Counted from the first letter of the stretch, positions 42,379 to 51,231 are shown. The stretch is 64,000 nucleotides of DNA from Shinella pollutisoli (GCF_024609765.1 NZ_JANFDG010000003.1:62001-126000); one strand, 5' to 3'. The notes: a model not told the origin generated them from the sequence alone. Program-made: numbers and translations.

Positions 42379-42395
42379 TTTAGAATCGGTCTAAA
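42379..42395. promoter_or_regulatory. Irr-type iron control element (ICE)
   Basis: TTTAGA-N5-TCTAAA is a perfect 17-bp palindrome of the ICE type bound by Irr in rhizobia. It lies 33 bp upstream of the bfd -35. Irr usually represses bacterioferritin genes when iron is low; from this position other effects are also possible. Confidence 0.75.
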
Positions 42396-42427
42396 TTAAT
42401 GGGACAGCAGGGTTGACCTGTTCTTTC

Positions 42428-42456
42428 TTGACAGCAAATGTCCTCTTTTGCTTAAT
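42428..42456 (+). promoter_or_regulatory. Putative sigma-70 promoter of bfd-bfr
   Basis: TTGACA (42428-42433), a 17-bp spacer, then CTTAAT (42451-42456). Transcription would start near 42463, giving bfd a leader of about 34 bases. Confidence 0.65.
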
Positions 42457-42496
42457 CCCGGAAACTCAGTACATTGCGTATGGCAGGCACGACGAA

Positions 42497-42808
42497 ATGC
42501 TGGTTTGCAGCTGCAATTTCATCTCCGAAAAGGAAATCGTGGATGTGATCAACACCCTCCTCGACGAGGACTGTTGGCAGTTGATCGTGCCCGCGAAAGT
42601 CTACCATGCGATGCAGAAACGGGGCCGTTGCTGCGGCTGTTTCCCCAACGTCGTCGACATCATCGTCCGCACCACCGAGCAGTATCACGCCCGCCGCGAC
42701 TCGACGGAAGCCGAGATATTTGATTTCATGATCCGCCTCAAACAATTCCATGAAGATAACAGGAGAGCGGACCTTGAAAGGCGACAAAAAAGTCATCGAG
42801 CAGCTTAA
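42497..42808 (+). CDS. bfd: Bacterioferritin-associated ferredoxin (Bfd-like)
   Basis: 103 residues. Bfd passes electrons to bacterioferritin so that stored iron is released. The [2Fe-2S] ligands fit Cys4, Cys6 and the C45-x2-C48 pair in RCCGCF. It is longer than E. coli Bfd (64 residues), with a charged C-terminal extension. The ATG at 42497 gives the conserved MLVCSCN start. It overlaps bfr by 35 bp. Confidence 0.9.
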   Translation: MLVCSCNFISEKEIVDVINTLLDEDCWQLIVPAKVYHAMQKRGRCCGCFPNVVDIIVRTTEQYHARRDSTEAEIFDFMIRLKQFHEDNRRADLERRQKSHRAA

Positions 42809-43259
42809 CGAAGCGCTCTATCTCGAGCTGGGCGCTGTCAACCAGTACTGGCTCCACTACCGCCTTCTCGAAGACTGGGGTTACACGCTTCTCGCCAAGA
42901 AGGAGCGTGCCGAGTCGATCGAGGAGATGCACCACGCCGACAAGCTCGTCTCGCGCATCATCTTCCTCGAAGGCCACCCCAATCTCCAGACCGTGGCGCC
43001 GCTGCGCATCGGCCAGACCGTCCGGGAAGTGCTGGAAGCCGACCTCGCCGGCGAATACGACGCCCGCACGGCCTACAAGAAGTCGCGCGACATCTGTCAT
43101 GACGCTGGCGATTACGTCAGCATGAAGCTTTTCGAGGAACTGCTGGCCGACGAGGAAGGGCATATCGACTTCCTCGAGACCCAGCTCGAGCTGCTCGGCA
43201 AGCTCGGCGAGGAGAAGTACGGCCAGCTCAACGCCGCCCCGGCGAACGAAGCCGAATAA
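42774..43259 (+). CDS. bfr: Bacterioferritin
   Basis: 161 residues, the usual length. It is a 24-mer iron store with haem and a di-iron ferroxidase centre. Ligands are all visible: E18, E51, H54, E94, E127 and H130, with the haem methionine M52 in EMHHA. The start is a TTG at 42774 preceded by AGGAG at 42761 (8 bp); an ATG at 42750 would make the protein eight residues longer and put the ribosome site inside it. It overlaps the bfd 3' end, so translation is coupled. Confidence 0.95.
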   Translation: MKGDKKVIEQLNEALYLELGAVNQYWLHYRLLEDWGYTLLAKKERAESIEEMHHADKLVSRIIFLEGHPNLQTVAPLRIGQTVREVLEADLAGEYDARTAYKKSRDICHDAGDYVSMKLFEELLADEEGHIDFLETQLELLGKLGEEKYGQLNAAPANEAE

Positions 43260-43284
43260 GCCTCCCGCATCGCGAAGATCGAAG

Positions 43285-43312
43285 AAATCCCCGGCCTCGT
43301 CCGGGGATTTTT
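43285..43312 (+). terminator. Intrinsic terminator after bfr
   Basis: Stem AAATCCCCGG (43285-43294) and CCGGGGATTT (43301-43310), loop CCTCGT, then TT. Confidence 0.88.
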
Positions 43313-43320
43313 CGTTTCCG

Positions 43321-43344
43321 ACCCTGTTCCCGCGGGAACAGGGT
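43321..43344. promoter_or_regulatory. 24-bp perfect palindrome, possible operator 1
   Basis: A perfect palindrome centred on GTTCCCGCGGGAAC with outer arms ACCCT and AGGGT. It is 9 bp after the bfr terminator and 236 bp before the RTX gene. Together with a second inverted repeat at 43378 it may be an operator, but it could also be an extra terminator stem. Confidence 0.5.
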
Positions 43345-43377
43345 CCGTCCGGCGCACCCGGTCTTGCCCCTCCGTCA

Positions 43378-43391
43378 GTTCCCGGGGGAAC
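43378..43391. promoter_or_regulatory. GTTCCC-N2-GGGAAC inverted repeat, possible operator 2
   Basis: It shares both half-sites and the two-base spacer with the palindrome at 43326-43339, and lies 52 bp further on (about five helical turns). It is followed by ACAGGG, as in the first copy. Confidence 0.45.
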
Positions 43392-43579
43392 AGGGAAGCA
43401 AATTTTTCTGCCGAATATAGCCGGCAAGAACACGGACGCATCCGTCCGTGCTCGATCGGACGAAATGCCTCCCCGGCGTCCGGCAGGACGCCTTCCCAGA
43501 ACCCCGGATGCTCCGGCGCGATCCGCCTGCAGGCGGACGCGCAGGGCGGAGCCGTGCCGGGATAGACCAGGAGAACCGA

Positions 43580-46500
43580 ATGGGTACGATCATGGGTACG
43601 AACGCCGCCGACACGCTGGTCGGCAGCGATCTCGAGAATGACTTCATCATGGCGCTCGACGGCGCCGACAGGGTCGACGGCGGCATGGGCGCCGACCAGA
43701 TCTTCGCCGGCAGCGGCGACGACGTCGTCGACGGCGCCTTCCAGGGCGACTTCATCATCGGCGACGAGGGCAACGATACGCTCTCGGGCGGCAGCGGCGA
43801 CGACATGATCGACGGCGGCTACGGTGCCGACACGCTGAACGGCGGCTCCGGCCGCGACACGCTGATGGTCGGCCGGCTCGAGACCGCCTCGGGCGACGTC
43901 GTCGACGGCGGCTCCGGCACGGACCGGCTGATGATCGACTATTCCGACCAGAGCGCTGGGCTCGACATCACCATCCGCGACTGGATCTCGCCGCAGACGC
44001 TCACCGGCAACGTGCGCGTGACCAATGTCGAGAGCTTCCAGATCACCGGCACGGACTTCAACGACCGCATCACCGGCGGCAACTATGCCGACATGCTGAC
44101 CGGCGGGCGGGGCAACGACATCCTGTCGGGCGGCCGCGGCGCCGACATGCTGTCGGGCGACGAGGGCAGCGACACGCTGCGCGGCGGATACGGCAGCGAC
44201 TACGTCACGGGCGGCGCGGACAACGACACGCTCTACGGTGACGCCGGCAGCGACCTGCTCTACGGCGGCGACGGCGTCGATACGGTCTATGGCGGCGACG
44301 GCGCGGACTATGTCTACGGCGATGCCGGCAACGACCGGCTTGCCGGCGACCGGGGCGACGACGTCGTCTCCGGCGGCGACGGCGACGACACCGTCAACGG
44401 CGGCGAGGGCAACGACTACCTCGAGGGCGGCCGCGGCAACGACCGCATCGAGGGCGGCGCCGGCCACGACACGATCGTCTACACCTTCGGCCAGGGCCGG
44501 GACACGATCACCGACAGCGCCGGCAGCGACCGGCTGGCGATCAACGCCTTCAACGGCAACTTCACCGCCAAGGCCGCAAGCCTCGCCAACACGATCGACG
44601 GCGGCACGTCCTTCAAGGGGATCGAGCACTACACGATCTATGCGACGGGCTCCGGCGCCAACCGGATCACTACCGGCTCGGGCAACGACGTGGTGGATTC
44701 GGGTGCGGGCAACGATGTGCTCGGCGGCGGCGCCGGCTACGACCGGCTGCATGCCGGCACCGGCCGCGACAAGGTGTCGGCGGGTGCCGGCAACGACTAT
44801 GTCAGCCTCGGCAGCGGCGGCGCGGATGCGGCCGACGGCGGCACGGGCACCGACACGGTCGCCGTCGACCGCCGCGACGGCAAGTCCTCGCTGACCTTCC
44901 AGGCGACCGGCGCCTCGGCCAAGCTCAGCGACGGCACGAGCCTGAAGAACTTCGAGCACATCGAGGTGTCCTTCGGTGCCGGCAACGACGTGGTGAAGTC
45001 GGTCGGCTCGGCGAAGTCCGTGGTCTTTTCCGGCGGCGCCGGCAACGACAAGCTGATCGGCACGAAGGGCGGCGACGTTCTCGACGGCGGCACGGGCAAC
45101 GACTCCCTCGTGTCGGGCTCCGGCAACGACCGGCTCTACGACTTCGGCGGCGTCAACAAGATCAGCGCCGGCTCCGGCAACGACCGCGTCGAGGTCGGCA
45201 ACAGCCTCAGCGGCGTGACCGGCCACAACACCGTCAGCCTCGGTTCCGGCAACGACAGCTTCTACCGCACAGCCTCCACCGGCAAGCTGAAGCTAGACGG
45301 CGGCACGGGAACGGACTTCGCCGCCATCGACTTCAGCCGCTACTCGAAGGACATCACCTTCACGCTGTCGCCGAACGTCATCGTGAAGAACGCGCCGGTC
45401 GTCGTGAAGAACGTCGAGCGCGTCGGCCTCGTCGGCGGTTCCGGCAAGGACACGTTCACCGGCGGCAAGCTCGCCGACGACCTGCGCGGCGGGAACAACA
45501 ACGACCGCCTCAGCGGCGGCGCCGGCAACGATCTGCTGTCGGGCGACGCCGGTCACGACACGCTGAACGGGGGCGACGGCAACGACATCCTCTACGGCGA
45601 CGGCTTCGGCCGCACCGGCGGGCGCGACAAGCTCTACGGCGGCGCCGGCAACGACCGGGCGCATGCCGGCATCGGCGACTTCGCCGACGGCGGCACGGGC
45701 AGCGACGTGCTCAACCTCAACGTGGCGGAACAGTCCAAGGCCATCTCCTTCAAGTTCTCGACCGGCACCGTCAAGGTCGACGGCACGACGAGCTTCAAGG
45801 GCTTCGAGGCGCTGGAATATTCCGGCAGCAAGGGCGTGGACACCGTCACCGGCGGCAACCTCGCCGACACGCTCGACGGCAATGCCGGCAACGACGTGCT
45901 GCGCGGCGGCGGCGGCAACGACCTCCTCGAGGACGGCGCCGGCAGCGACCAGCTGTTCGGCGACGCGGGCAACGACCGCCTGCTGCGCTCCGAGTTCACC
46001 GGCAAGGACGTCTTCGACGGCGGTTCCGGCACCGACACGCTGATGTTCGGGCTCGGGCAGACGTCCGTCGTGATCGACCTCGAGAACCAGGCGAAGAACA
46101 AGGGCATGGCGCTCGGCCTCACCGTCAGGAACGTCGAGGTCATCCACGGCAGCGCGGGCGACGACGACATCCGCGGCGACGCCGGTGCCAACGTGCTCCA
46201 CGGCAACGGCGCCGACGACGTGCTGCAGGGGCGTGCCGGCAACGACACGCTGGTCGGCGGGGCGGGCGACGACTGGCTGAGCGGCGGCGCCGGCCGCGAC
46301 CTGTTCGTCTTCGATCGCGCCGGGCGCGACGGCGAGGGCGACACGATCACCGACTTCGCGCGCGGCCAGGACAAGCTGGTGATCGACCGGGCGGCCTACG
46401 GCATCGCTTCGGGCGACAAGGCGGTGACGCTGGCGATCGGTGCCGATCCGGTGGCCACGAGTGCGAAGGGGACGTTCCTGTTCGAGACCGACAACGGCCG

Positions 46501-46606
46501 CCTCTGGTTCGATGCAGACGGCAAGGGGACGGCGGCCGATCTCGAGCTGGTCGCCACGCTTCAGGGTGTCAGGACGCTGTCGACGGGCGACTTCGACCTC
46601 CTCTGA
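43580..46606 (+). CDS. RTX (hemolysin-type calcium-binding repeat) protein, probably secreted by a type I system
   Basis: 1008 residues. There is no N-terminal signal peptide and no enzymatic domain. RTX blocks of GGxGxDxL type fill most of the chain, with a C-terminal serralysin-like region (about 900-1008, FARGQDKLVID) ending in DFDLL, as expected for a type I secretion signal. Between blocks are six non-RTX modules of about 60 residues (see findings). The ATG at 43580 follows AGGAG. No adjacent hlyB/hlyD genes are present, so the exporter is elsewhere. The role is unknown; surface or adhesin-like use is a guess. A terminator follows the gene. Confidence 0.88.
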   Translation: MGTIMGTNAADTLVGSDLENDFIMALDGADRVDGGMGADQIFAGSGDDVVDGAFQGDFIIGDEGNDTLSGGSGDDMIDGGYGADTLNGGSGRDTLMVGRLETASGDVVDGGSGTDRLMIDYSDQSAGLDITIRDWISPQTLTGNVRVTNVESFQITGTDFNDRITGGNYADMLTGGRGNDILSGGRGADMLSGDEGSDTLRGGYGSDYVTGGADNDTLYGDAGSDLLYGGDGVDTVYGGDGADYVYGDAGNDRLAGDRGDDVVSGGDGDDTVNGGEGNDYLEGGRGNDRIEGGAGHDTIVYTFGQGRDTITDSAGSDRLAINAFNGNFTAKAASLANTIDGGTSFKGIEHYTIYATGSGANRITTGSGNDVVDSGAGNDVLGGGAGYDRLHAGTGRDKVSAGAGNDYVSLGSGGADAADGGTGTDTVAVDRRDGKSSLTFQATGASAKLSDGTSLKNFEHIEVSFGAGNDVVKSVGSAKSVVFSGGAGNDKLIGTKGGDVLDGGTGNDSLVSGSGNDRLYDFGGVNKISAGSGNDRVEVGNSLSGVTGHNTVSLGSGNDSFYRTASTGKLKLDGGTGTDFAAIDFSRYSKDITFTLSPNVIVKNAPVVVKNVERVGLVGGSGKDTFTGGKLADDLRGGNNNDRLSGGAGNDLLSGDAGHDTLNGGDGNDILYGDGFGRTGGRDKLYGGAGNDRAHAGIGDFADGGTGSDVLNLNVAEQSKAISFKFSTGTVKVDGTTSFKGFEALEYSGSKGVDTVTGGNLADTLDGNAGNDVLRGGGGNDLLEDGAGSDQLFGDAGNDRLLRSEFTGKDVFDGGSGTDTLMFGLGQTSVVIDLENQAKNKGMALGLTVRNVEVIHGSAGDDDIRGDAGANVLHGNGADDVLQGRAGNDTLVGGAGDDWLSGGAGRDLFVFDRAGRDGEGDTITDFARGQDKLVIDRAAYGIASGDKAVTLAIGADPVATSAKGTFLFETDNGRLWFDADGKGTAADLELVATLQGVRTLSTGDFDLL

Positions 46607-46621
46607 GCGGCGACGGAGAAC

Positions 46622-46652
46622 GCCCTCCCCGGCTTTGCCGGGGAGGGCTTTT
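46622..46652. terminator. Terminator between RTX gene and rppH
   Basis: Stem GCCCTCCCCGGC (46622-46633) and GCCGGGGAGGGC (46637-46648), loop TTT, then TTTT. It is strong on the plus strand; it also lies after the rppH stop. Confidence 0.9.
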
Positions 46653-46657
46653 CGCGT

Positions 46658-47173
46658 TCACGGCGCAAGATGGGCGAAGGTCGCGACGACCTCCTCGTAG
46701 ACCTTGCGCTTGAAGGGGACGATGAGCTCCGGCAGGTTGCGCATCGGCTTCCAGTCCCAGGCGTCGAATTCCGGGGCGTGGCCGCCCGGCGGCGGATTGA
46801 TGGCGATCTCGCTCTCGTCGCCCGTAAAGCGGAAGGCGAACCAGCGCTGCGTCTGGCCGCGGTATTTCCCCTTGAGGCCGATGCCGATCAGGTGCTCCGG
46901 CAGGTCGTAGTTGATCCAGCGGCCGGCATCGGCGATCAGCGAGACGCTCCTGATGCCGGTCTCCTCGTAGAGCTCGCGATGGGCGGCTTCCAGCGGGTCC
47001 TCGCCCTTGTCGATGCCGCCCTGCGGCATCTGCCAGAGCTGCGGCGAGCCGTCGTATTCCGAATTGCCGACGGCGAGCCGGTGGCCGGCCCAGACGCGGT
47101 TCTCGGCGTTCAGCACCATGATGCCGACGCAGGGACGATAGGGCAGGTCTTCGGCGCGCACGGTCTTGGCCAT
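46658..47173 (-). CDS. rppH: RNA pyrophosphohydrolase RppH (Nudix)
   Basis: 171 residues. It removes pyrophosphate from the 5' end of transcripts, starting decay. The Nudix box runs from Gly52 to Ile74 with the REL YEE catalytic core (R66, E67, E70, E71), after [11 protein letters not shown]. It lies 18 bp after the deacetylase gene, at the end of the envC-ctpA cluster. Confidence 0.94.
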   Translation of the reverse strand: MAKTVRAEDLPYRPCVGIMVLNAENRVWAGHRLAVGNSEYDGSPQLWQMPQGGIDKGEDPLEAAHRELYEETGIRSVSLIADAGRWINYDLPEHLIGIGLKGKYRGQTQRWFAFRFTGDESEIAINPPPGGHAPEFDAWDWKPMRNLPELIVPFKRKVYEEVVATFAHLAP

Positions 47174-47191
47174 GGAAATTCCCCGGAAAAG

Positions 47192-48388
47192 CTATTGTCC
47201 GGCGGGCATGCCGGCAAGCGAGGCGACGCCGACGATCTCGATGCCGCGCCCGCCCGCTTCTTCGCACCATTCGCGGATCGCGTCCACGCTTTCGTCGAAG
47301 GCCGAGGCGATGCCGATCGCCGTGCCGTTGCGCCGCGCGATGCGCTCCAGCTCGTCGAGCTTCCTCAGGATCGCCTCGCGGGCGAGCTCGCCGTCGAGCT
47401 GCAGGTCGGCGAAGGCATGCGGTGCCTCGATGGCGCCGGCGATCGTGCCGGAGAGCGACTGCGCCGAGCTGCCGTCGTCGAGGAAGAGGAGGCCGCGGCC
47501 GGCGATGTCGCGCATCACCGGCTCCAGCGCGTCGGCGTCGGCGAGGAAGCGGCCGCCCATGAAATTGACGATGCCGGTATAGTTGGTGATCCGCGCCATG
47601 GCGCGATGGAGGTCGGCGATGGTCTTCTGCCGGCCGGTGTCGGTGCGCAACGTATAGGGGCCGGGATCGTTCTGCGGATAGTCGAACGGCTCCATGGGCA
47701 TCTGCAGCAGAATCTCGTGGCCGTCGCGGCGCGCATCCTGCATCCAGCGCGCGAGGCTGTTGCCGCTGGCGGCGAAGGCGAGCGTCACCTCGCCCGGCAG
47801 CTCGCGGATCGCCCGCTGCGTGCCGGTCTGGCTGAGGCCGAGGCCGCCGACGACGATGGCGATGCGCGTGCCGCGCGCGCCGGACCAGGGCCGGGCGTAC
47901 TGGTCCATCGGCCGCGTGCCGTCGAGGCCGATGACGGGGATCCTGCCCTCCGGCGTCTCCTCCAGCAGGTCCTCGTTGGGGAAGGCGGCCGAGCGCGCGT
48001 CCTGGCCGATGCGGCTCGCCTCCAGGATCAGCGGGCCCTTGCCGTCGCGCGTGCCGGGGGTGAAGGTGCGCACCACGCTGCCGTCGTCGGTCATCGTCTC
48101 GGAAACGCGGGCGCCGGACAGGCCCTTCTCGCGCCGCACGCCATCCCTTTCCGCCGGCGCCCGGCCGGCGACGGCCGTGTCGCCGTCGGTGGCGGCCTCC
48201 TCGGCGGGCACCGTCGGGGGCGCATGGCTGAGGCCGCTCGGCGCAAGCGCCGTCCAGCCGGAGAAGGCGAGCAGCCCGACCGCCGCGAGCGCGGAAAAGA
48301 CCGTTCCGGCGGAGAACCGCGACGGTCCCGCCGGATCCGGCCTCGCCTTGCGGTCCCGGCCGAGTGGTGCGTGAATGTCAGTGCCCAA
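47192..48388 (-). CDS. Divergent polysaccharide deacetylase (COG2861, DUF610)
   Basis: 398 residues. A short N-terminal region with a transmembrane segment (about 25-45, TVFSALAAVGLLAFSGW) is followed by a charged linker and a NodB-fold domain (RIAIVVGGLGLSQTGTQRAI onward). In E. coli the homologue YibQ sits next to envC, as here next to envC and ctpA. The start is probably TTG at 48388 (MGTDIHAPLGRDRK); a longer frame runs through an intergenic repeat. Deacetylase activity and substrate are not established for the family. Confidence 0.82.
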   Translation of the reverse strand: MGTDIHAPLGRDRKARPDPAGPSRFSAGTVFSALAAVGLLAFSGWTALAPSGLSHAPPTVPAEEAATDGDTAVAGRAPAERDGVRREKGLSGARVSETMTDDGSVVRTFTPGTRDGKGPLILEASRIGQDARSAAFPNEDLLEETPEGRIPVIGLDGTRPMDQYARPWSGARGTRIAIVVGGLGLSQTGTQRAIRELPGEVTLAFAASGNSLARWMQDARRDGHEILLQMPMEPFDYPQNDPGPYTLRTDTGRQKTIADLHRAMARITNYTGIVNFMGGRFLADADALEPVMRDIAGRGLLFLDDGSSAQSLSGTIAGAIEAPHAFADLQLDGELAREAILRKLDELERIARRNGTAIGIASAFDESVDAIREWCEEAGGRGIEIVGVASLAGMPAGQ

Positions 48389-48418
48389 GGTCGCTCGCGG
48401 CCCGCCGGATATGCTGCG

Positions 48419-48459
48419 GCAATTCCAGCAAAAATGTGTAGCGGTTTGTCCGGAATTGC
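48419..48459. repeat. Rhizobiales-type intergenic inverted repeat, copy B
   Basis: Arms GCAATTCC (48419-48426) and GGAATTGC (48452-48459), with a middle similar to copy A at 21284-21327 and a shared GTGAA flank. It lies between ctpA and the deacetylase gene. Confidence 0.75.
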
Positions 48460-48509
48460 GTGAAACGAAAGGCATCCGGGCCCCCGGCGACCGGGAGCCC
48501 GGACGGAGG

Positions 48510-49832
48510 TTACTGCTTCAGTTCCGCCTTTTCCGGACTGGCGGGGAAGGACGGATCGGTCTTCTCGCCGCGCAGGAGCTGCAGCGCGTATTGAAGCTGC
48601 AGGTCGTCCTTGGCCTCCGGCGGCACGTAGGCGGCCGAACCGGACCCTTCCTCCGTCTCGTTCTGGCCCTGGATGTGCCCGCGCAGGTTGGATTCGCCGG
48701 CGGCCTCCAGCTTGCCCTGCAATTCGGGCGGCAGCGGCTGGTCGACGATGATGTCGGGCGTGATGCCCGTGCCCTGGATCGACTTGCCCGACGGCGTGTA
48801 GTAGAGCGCCGTCGTCAGGCGCAGCGCGCCGGCCTCGCCCATCGGGATGATGGTCTGCACCGAGCCCTTGCCGAAGGAACGCGTGCCGAGCACGGTGGCG
48901 CGGCGCAGGTCCTGCAGCGCGCCGGCGACGATCTCCGAGGCCGAGGCCGAGCCGCCGTTGATCATCACGACCACCGGCTTGCCGTCGGAGAGGTCGCCCG
49001 GCGAGGCGTTGAAGCGGCGCGTCTCGTCCTCGTTGCGGCCGCGGGTGGAGACCACCTCGCCGCGCTCCAGGAAGGCGTCGGAGACGTTGATCGCCTGGTC
49101 GAGCAGGCCGCCGGGGTTGAGGCGGAGATCCAGCACGTAGCCCTTCAGCTTGTCGGCCGGCACCTCTTCCTTGATCTTGGCGAAGGCGTTTTCCAAGTCG
49201 TCGTAGGTCTTCTCCGTGAAGGAGAGGACGCGCAGGTAGCCGACGTCGTTCTCGACGCGGAACTTCACCGCCTTGACGGCGATGATGTCGCGCATGATCG
49301 TCAGCTCGATCGGCTTGTCGGCGCCCTTGCGGATCAGCGTCAGCTTGATCGGCGTGTTGACCGCGCCGCGCATCTTCTCGACCGCCTCTTCCAGCTTCAG
49401 GCCGCGCACGTCCTTGCCGTCGATCTTGGAAATGAAGTCGCCGGCGAGCACGCCGGCGCGGGCGGCGGGCGTGTCGTCGATCGGCGCGATGACCTTGACG
49501 AGCTCGTCCTCCATCGTCACCTCGATGCCCAGCCCGCCGAATTCGCCGCGCGTCTGCGTGCGCATGTCCTCGGCGTCCTTGGCGTTCATGTAGGAGGAGT
49601 GCGGATCGAGCGAGGTCAGCATGCCGTTGATGGCGTTCTCGATCAGCTGGTCCTCCTTGGGCGGCGTCACGTATTGCGCGCGCACGCGCTCGAAGACGTC
49701 GCCGAAGATCGACAGCTCGCGGTAGGTCGACGAACCGGCGGCCTCCGCAGGCAGGGTCGCCGTGTTGATGACGCTCATGGCCGTCGCACCCATCAGTGCG
49801 CCGACGAGAACAAGTGAAGCCCTACGAATCAT
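48510..49832 (-). CDS. ctpA: S41-family C-terminal processing peptidase CtpA
   Basis: 440 residues. This periplasmic carboxy-terminal protease has a signal or anchor sequence at 1-31, a PDZ domain (GLGIEVTMEDELVKVIAP onward, about 85-170) and the Ser-Lys dyad in NGGSASASEIVAGAL (about 290-304) and GTRSFGKGSVQT (about 316-327). In related bacteria CtpA trims peptidoglycan hydrolases or their adaptors. The start ATG overlaps the envC 3' end by 11 bp. Confidence 0.95.
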   Translation of the reverse strand: MIRRASLVLVGALMGATAMSVINTATLPAEAAGSSTYRELSIFGDVFERVRAQYVTPPKEDQLIENAINGMLTSLDPHSSYMNAKDAEDMRTQTRGEFGGLGIEVTMEDELVKVIAPIDDTPAARAGVLAGDFISKIDGKDVRGLKLEEAVEKMRGAVNTPIKLTLIRKGADKPIELTIMRDIIAVKAVKFRVENDVGYLRVLSFTEKTYDDLENAFAKIKEEVPADKLKGYVLDLRLNPGGLLDQAINVSDAFLERGEVVSTRGRNEDETRRFNASPGDLSDGKPVVVMINGGSASASEIVAGALQDLRRATVLGTRSFGKGSVQTIIPMGEAGALRLTTALYYTPSGKSIQGTGITPDIIVDQPLPPELQGKLEAAGESNLRGHIQGQNETEEGSGSAAYVPPEAKDDLQLQYALQLLRGEKTDPSFPASPEKAELKQ

Positions 49833-51231
49833 TGCGTGCCTTTCCAGAGTCTTTCGCGGACCACCAGGGCCGGGAATCAACCGGTTTTCCATTCTTTCGG
49901 AACTCAATGTAAAGTGTCGGCTTGTCCGTTTCCAGCGTCAAGGCGTTGACACTCGCCACCCTTTTCTCACCCATCACGGCGAGCGGCTCGCCGGCGACGA
50001 CGAACTGCCCTTCCCGCACGTTCACCCGGTCCATGCCGGACAGGACGAGGTGAAAGCCGTCCCCGGCGTTGAGGATGATCATGCGGCCGTAACTGCGGAA
50101 CGTGCCGGCGAAGACGATCCATCCGTCGGCGGGGGCGGTCACGAGCGCGCCGGGATTGGCGGCGAGGATCACCCCTTGCGATTCGTGGCCCGTGCCGTCG
50201 GCGTCGCCGAATCGGCGCAGCACGTCGCCGGCCACCGGATAGTCGAGCTTCTCGTGCAGTTCCTGGAACGGATATGCCGGAGCAATGCGGTTTTTGTCGG
50301 GCACGCCGCTCTGGGCGAGCGCCCTCGCCCTCTCGCGCTCGGCCTCGCTCTGGTTGCGCCGCTCCTCTTCCCTGGCGCGCGCGAGTGCCGCGGCATCGCG
50401 CACCGAGCCGATCTCGCGCTCCAGGCTGCCGATCAGGCCCTCGAGGCTTCCGGCGCGGGCGGCGAGCTCCTCGGCGCGGCGGCGTTCGGCGGCGAGCGTG
50501 CGGCTGTTCGTCTCCTTGAGCGCCTCGTTGCGGGCGATCAGGAGCTCGGAGCGCTTCTCCTCCTCGATGCGCAGGCGCATGGCGGAGGCGAGATCGGCCT
50601 TCTCCGCCTCGATCTGCCGGCGCACGTCGGAGAGCGCCGTGAGGTCGGCGGCGAGCTCCTCCGTCTCGCTGCGGATGCCGGGCACGACGGCGCCGAGCAG
50701 GATGGCGCTGCGCACGGAGGAGAGCGCATCCTCGGGCTTGACGAGGAGCGCAGGCGGCGGGTTGCGGCCCATGCGCTGCAGCGCCGCCAGCACCTCGGCG
50801 AGCAGGCCGCGCCGCTCGTGCAGCGAGGCGCGCACGGCATCCTCCTCCGCACGCATGCCCTCCAGGCGCTTCTCGCCGTCGAGGATCTTCCCCTCCATTT
50901 CCTTGCGGACGGCGGCGGACCTGACGATCGCCTCGCGCAGGTCCTGGCGCGTCTTCTCCAGCACGGCGATCTCGGCCTCCAGCTCCTTCGCCCGCTCCGT
51001 CGACAGCGTGATCGTCTGCGACAGCGCCTCCAGCTCGCGCCGGGTGCTGTCGCGGCGCAAGGCCAGCGCAGCGGCGGGATCGGGCTCGACCTTCGGCAGC
51101 GAGGCGGTCTTTTCCAGGGCGACGCCGGGCTCGGCGGAAAGCGGCGCCGGCAGGAGCAGGACGGCCAGCACCGCCCGCCGCAACAGGCGGCCGACGCCCC
51201 GTCCCGGATTGGATCTGCCGGCTCTCCTCAT
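49822..51231 (-). CDS. EnvC-like murein hydrolase activator
   Basis: 469 residues. A signal peptide (about 12-33) is followed by long coiled coil (about 55-300) and a LytM domain (about 340-460). The LytM domain lacks the zinc ligands of active endopeptidases: the HxH motif reads IEF in LYIEFRKNG, as in E. coli EnvC. It thus probably activates amidases at division rather than cutting itself. It is translationally linked to ctpA. Confidence 0.88.
   Translation of the reverse strand: MRRAGRSNPGRGVGRLLRRAVLAVLLLPAPLSAEPGVALEKTASLPKVEPDPAAALALRRDSTRRELEALSQTITLSTERAKELEAEIAVLEKTRQDLREAIVRSAAVRKEMEGKILDGEKRLEGMRAEEDAVRASLHERRGLLAEVLAALQRMGRNPPPALLVKPEDALSSVRSAILLGAVVPGIRSETEELAADLTALSDVRRQIEAEKADLASAMRLRIEEEKRSELLIARNEALKETNSRTLAAERRRAEELAARAGSLEGLIGSLEREIGSVRDAAALARAREEERRNQSEAERERARALAQSGVPDKNRIAPAYPFQELHEKLDYPVAGDVLRRFGDADGTGHESQGVILAANPGALVTAPADGWIVFAGTFRSYGRMIILNAGDGFHLVLSGMDRVNVREGQFVVAGEPLAVMGEKRVASVNALTLETDKPTLYIEFRKNGKPVDSRPWWSAKDSGKARNDS

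Larger units (their letters stand above)
42130..42496. other. Intergenic region upstream of bfd
   Basis: 367 bp with no convincing gene. The left 230 bp are GC-rich and hold the leader of the zincin gene; the right 140 bp are AT-richer and hold an Irr-type box (42379-42395) and a bfd promoter (42428-42456). Confidence 0.7.

Noticed and set aside
43580-46606. Dense short repeats that look like a CRISPR array or satellite
   Set aside because: The repetition is at protein level (GGxGxDxL calcium-binding nonapeptides) with variable spacing and intact reading frame; there are no uniform direct repeats with spacers and no cas genes.
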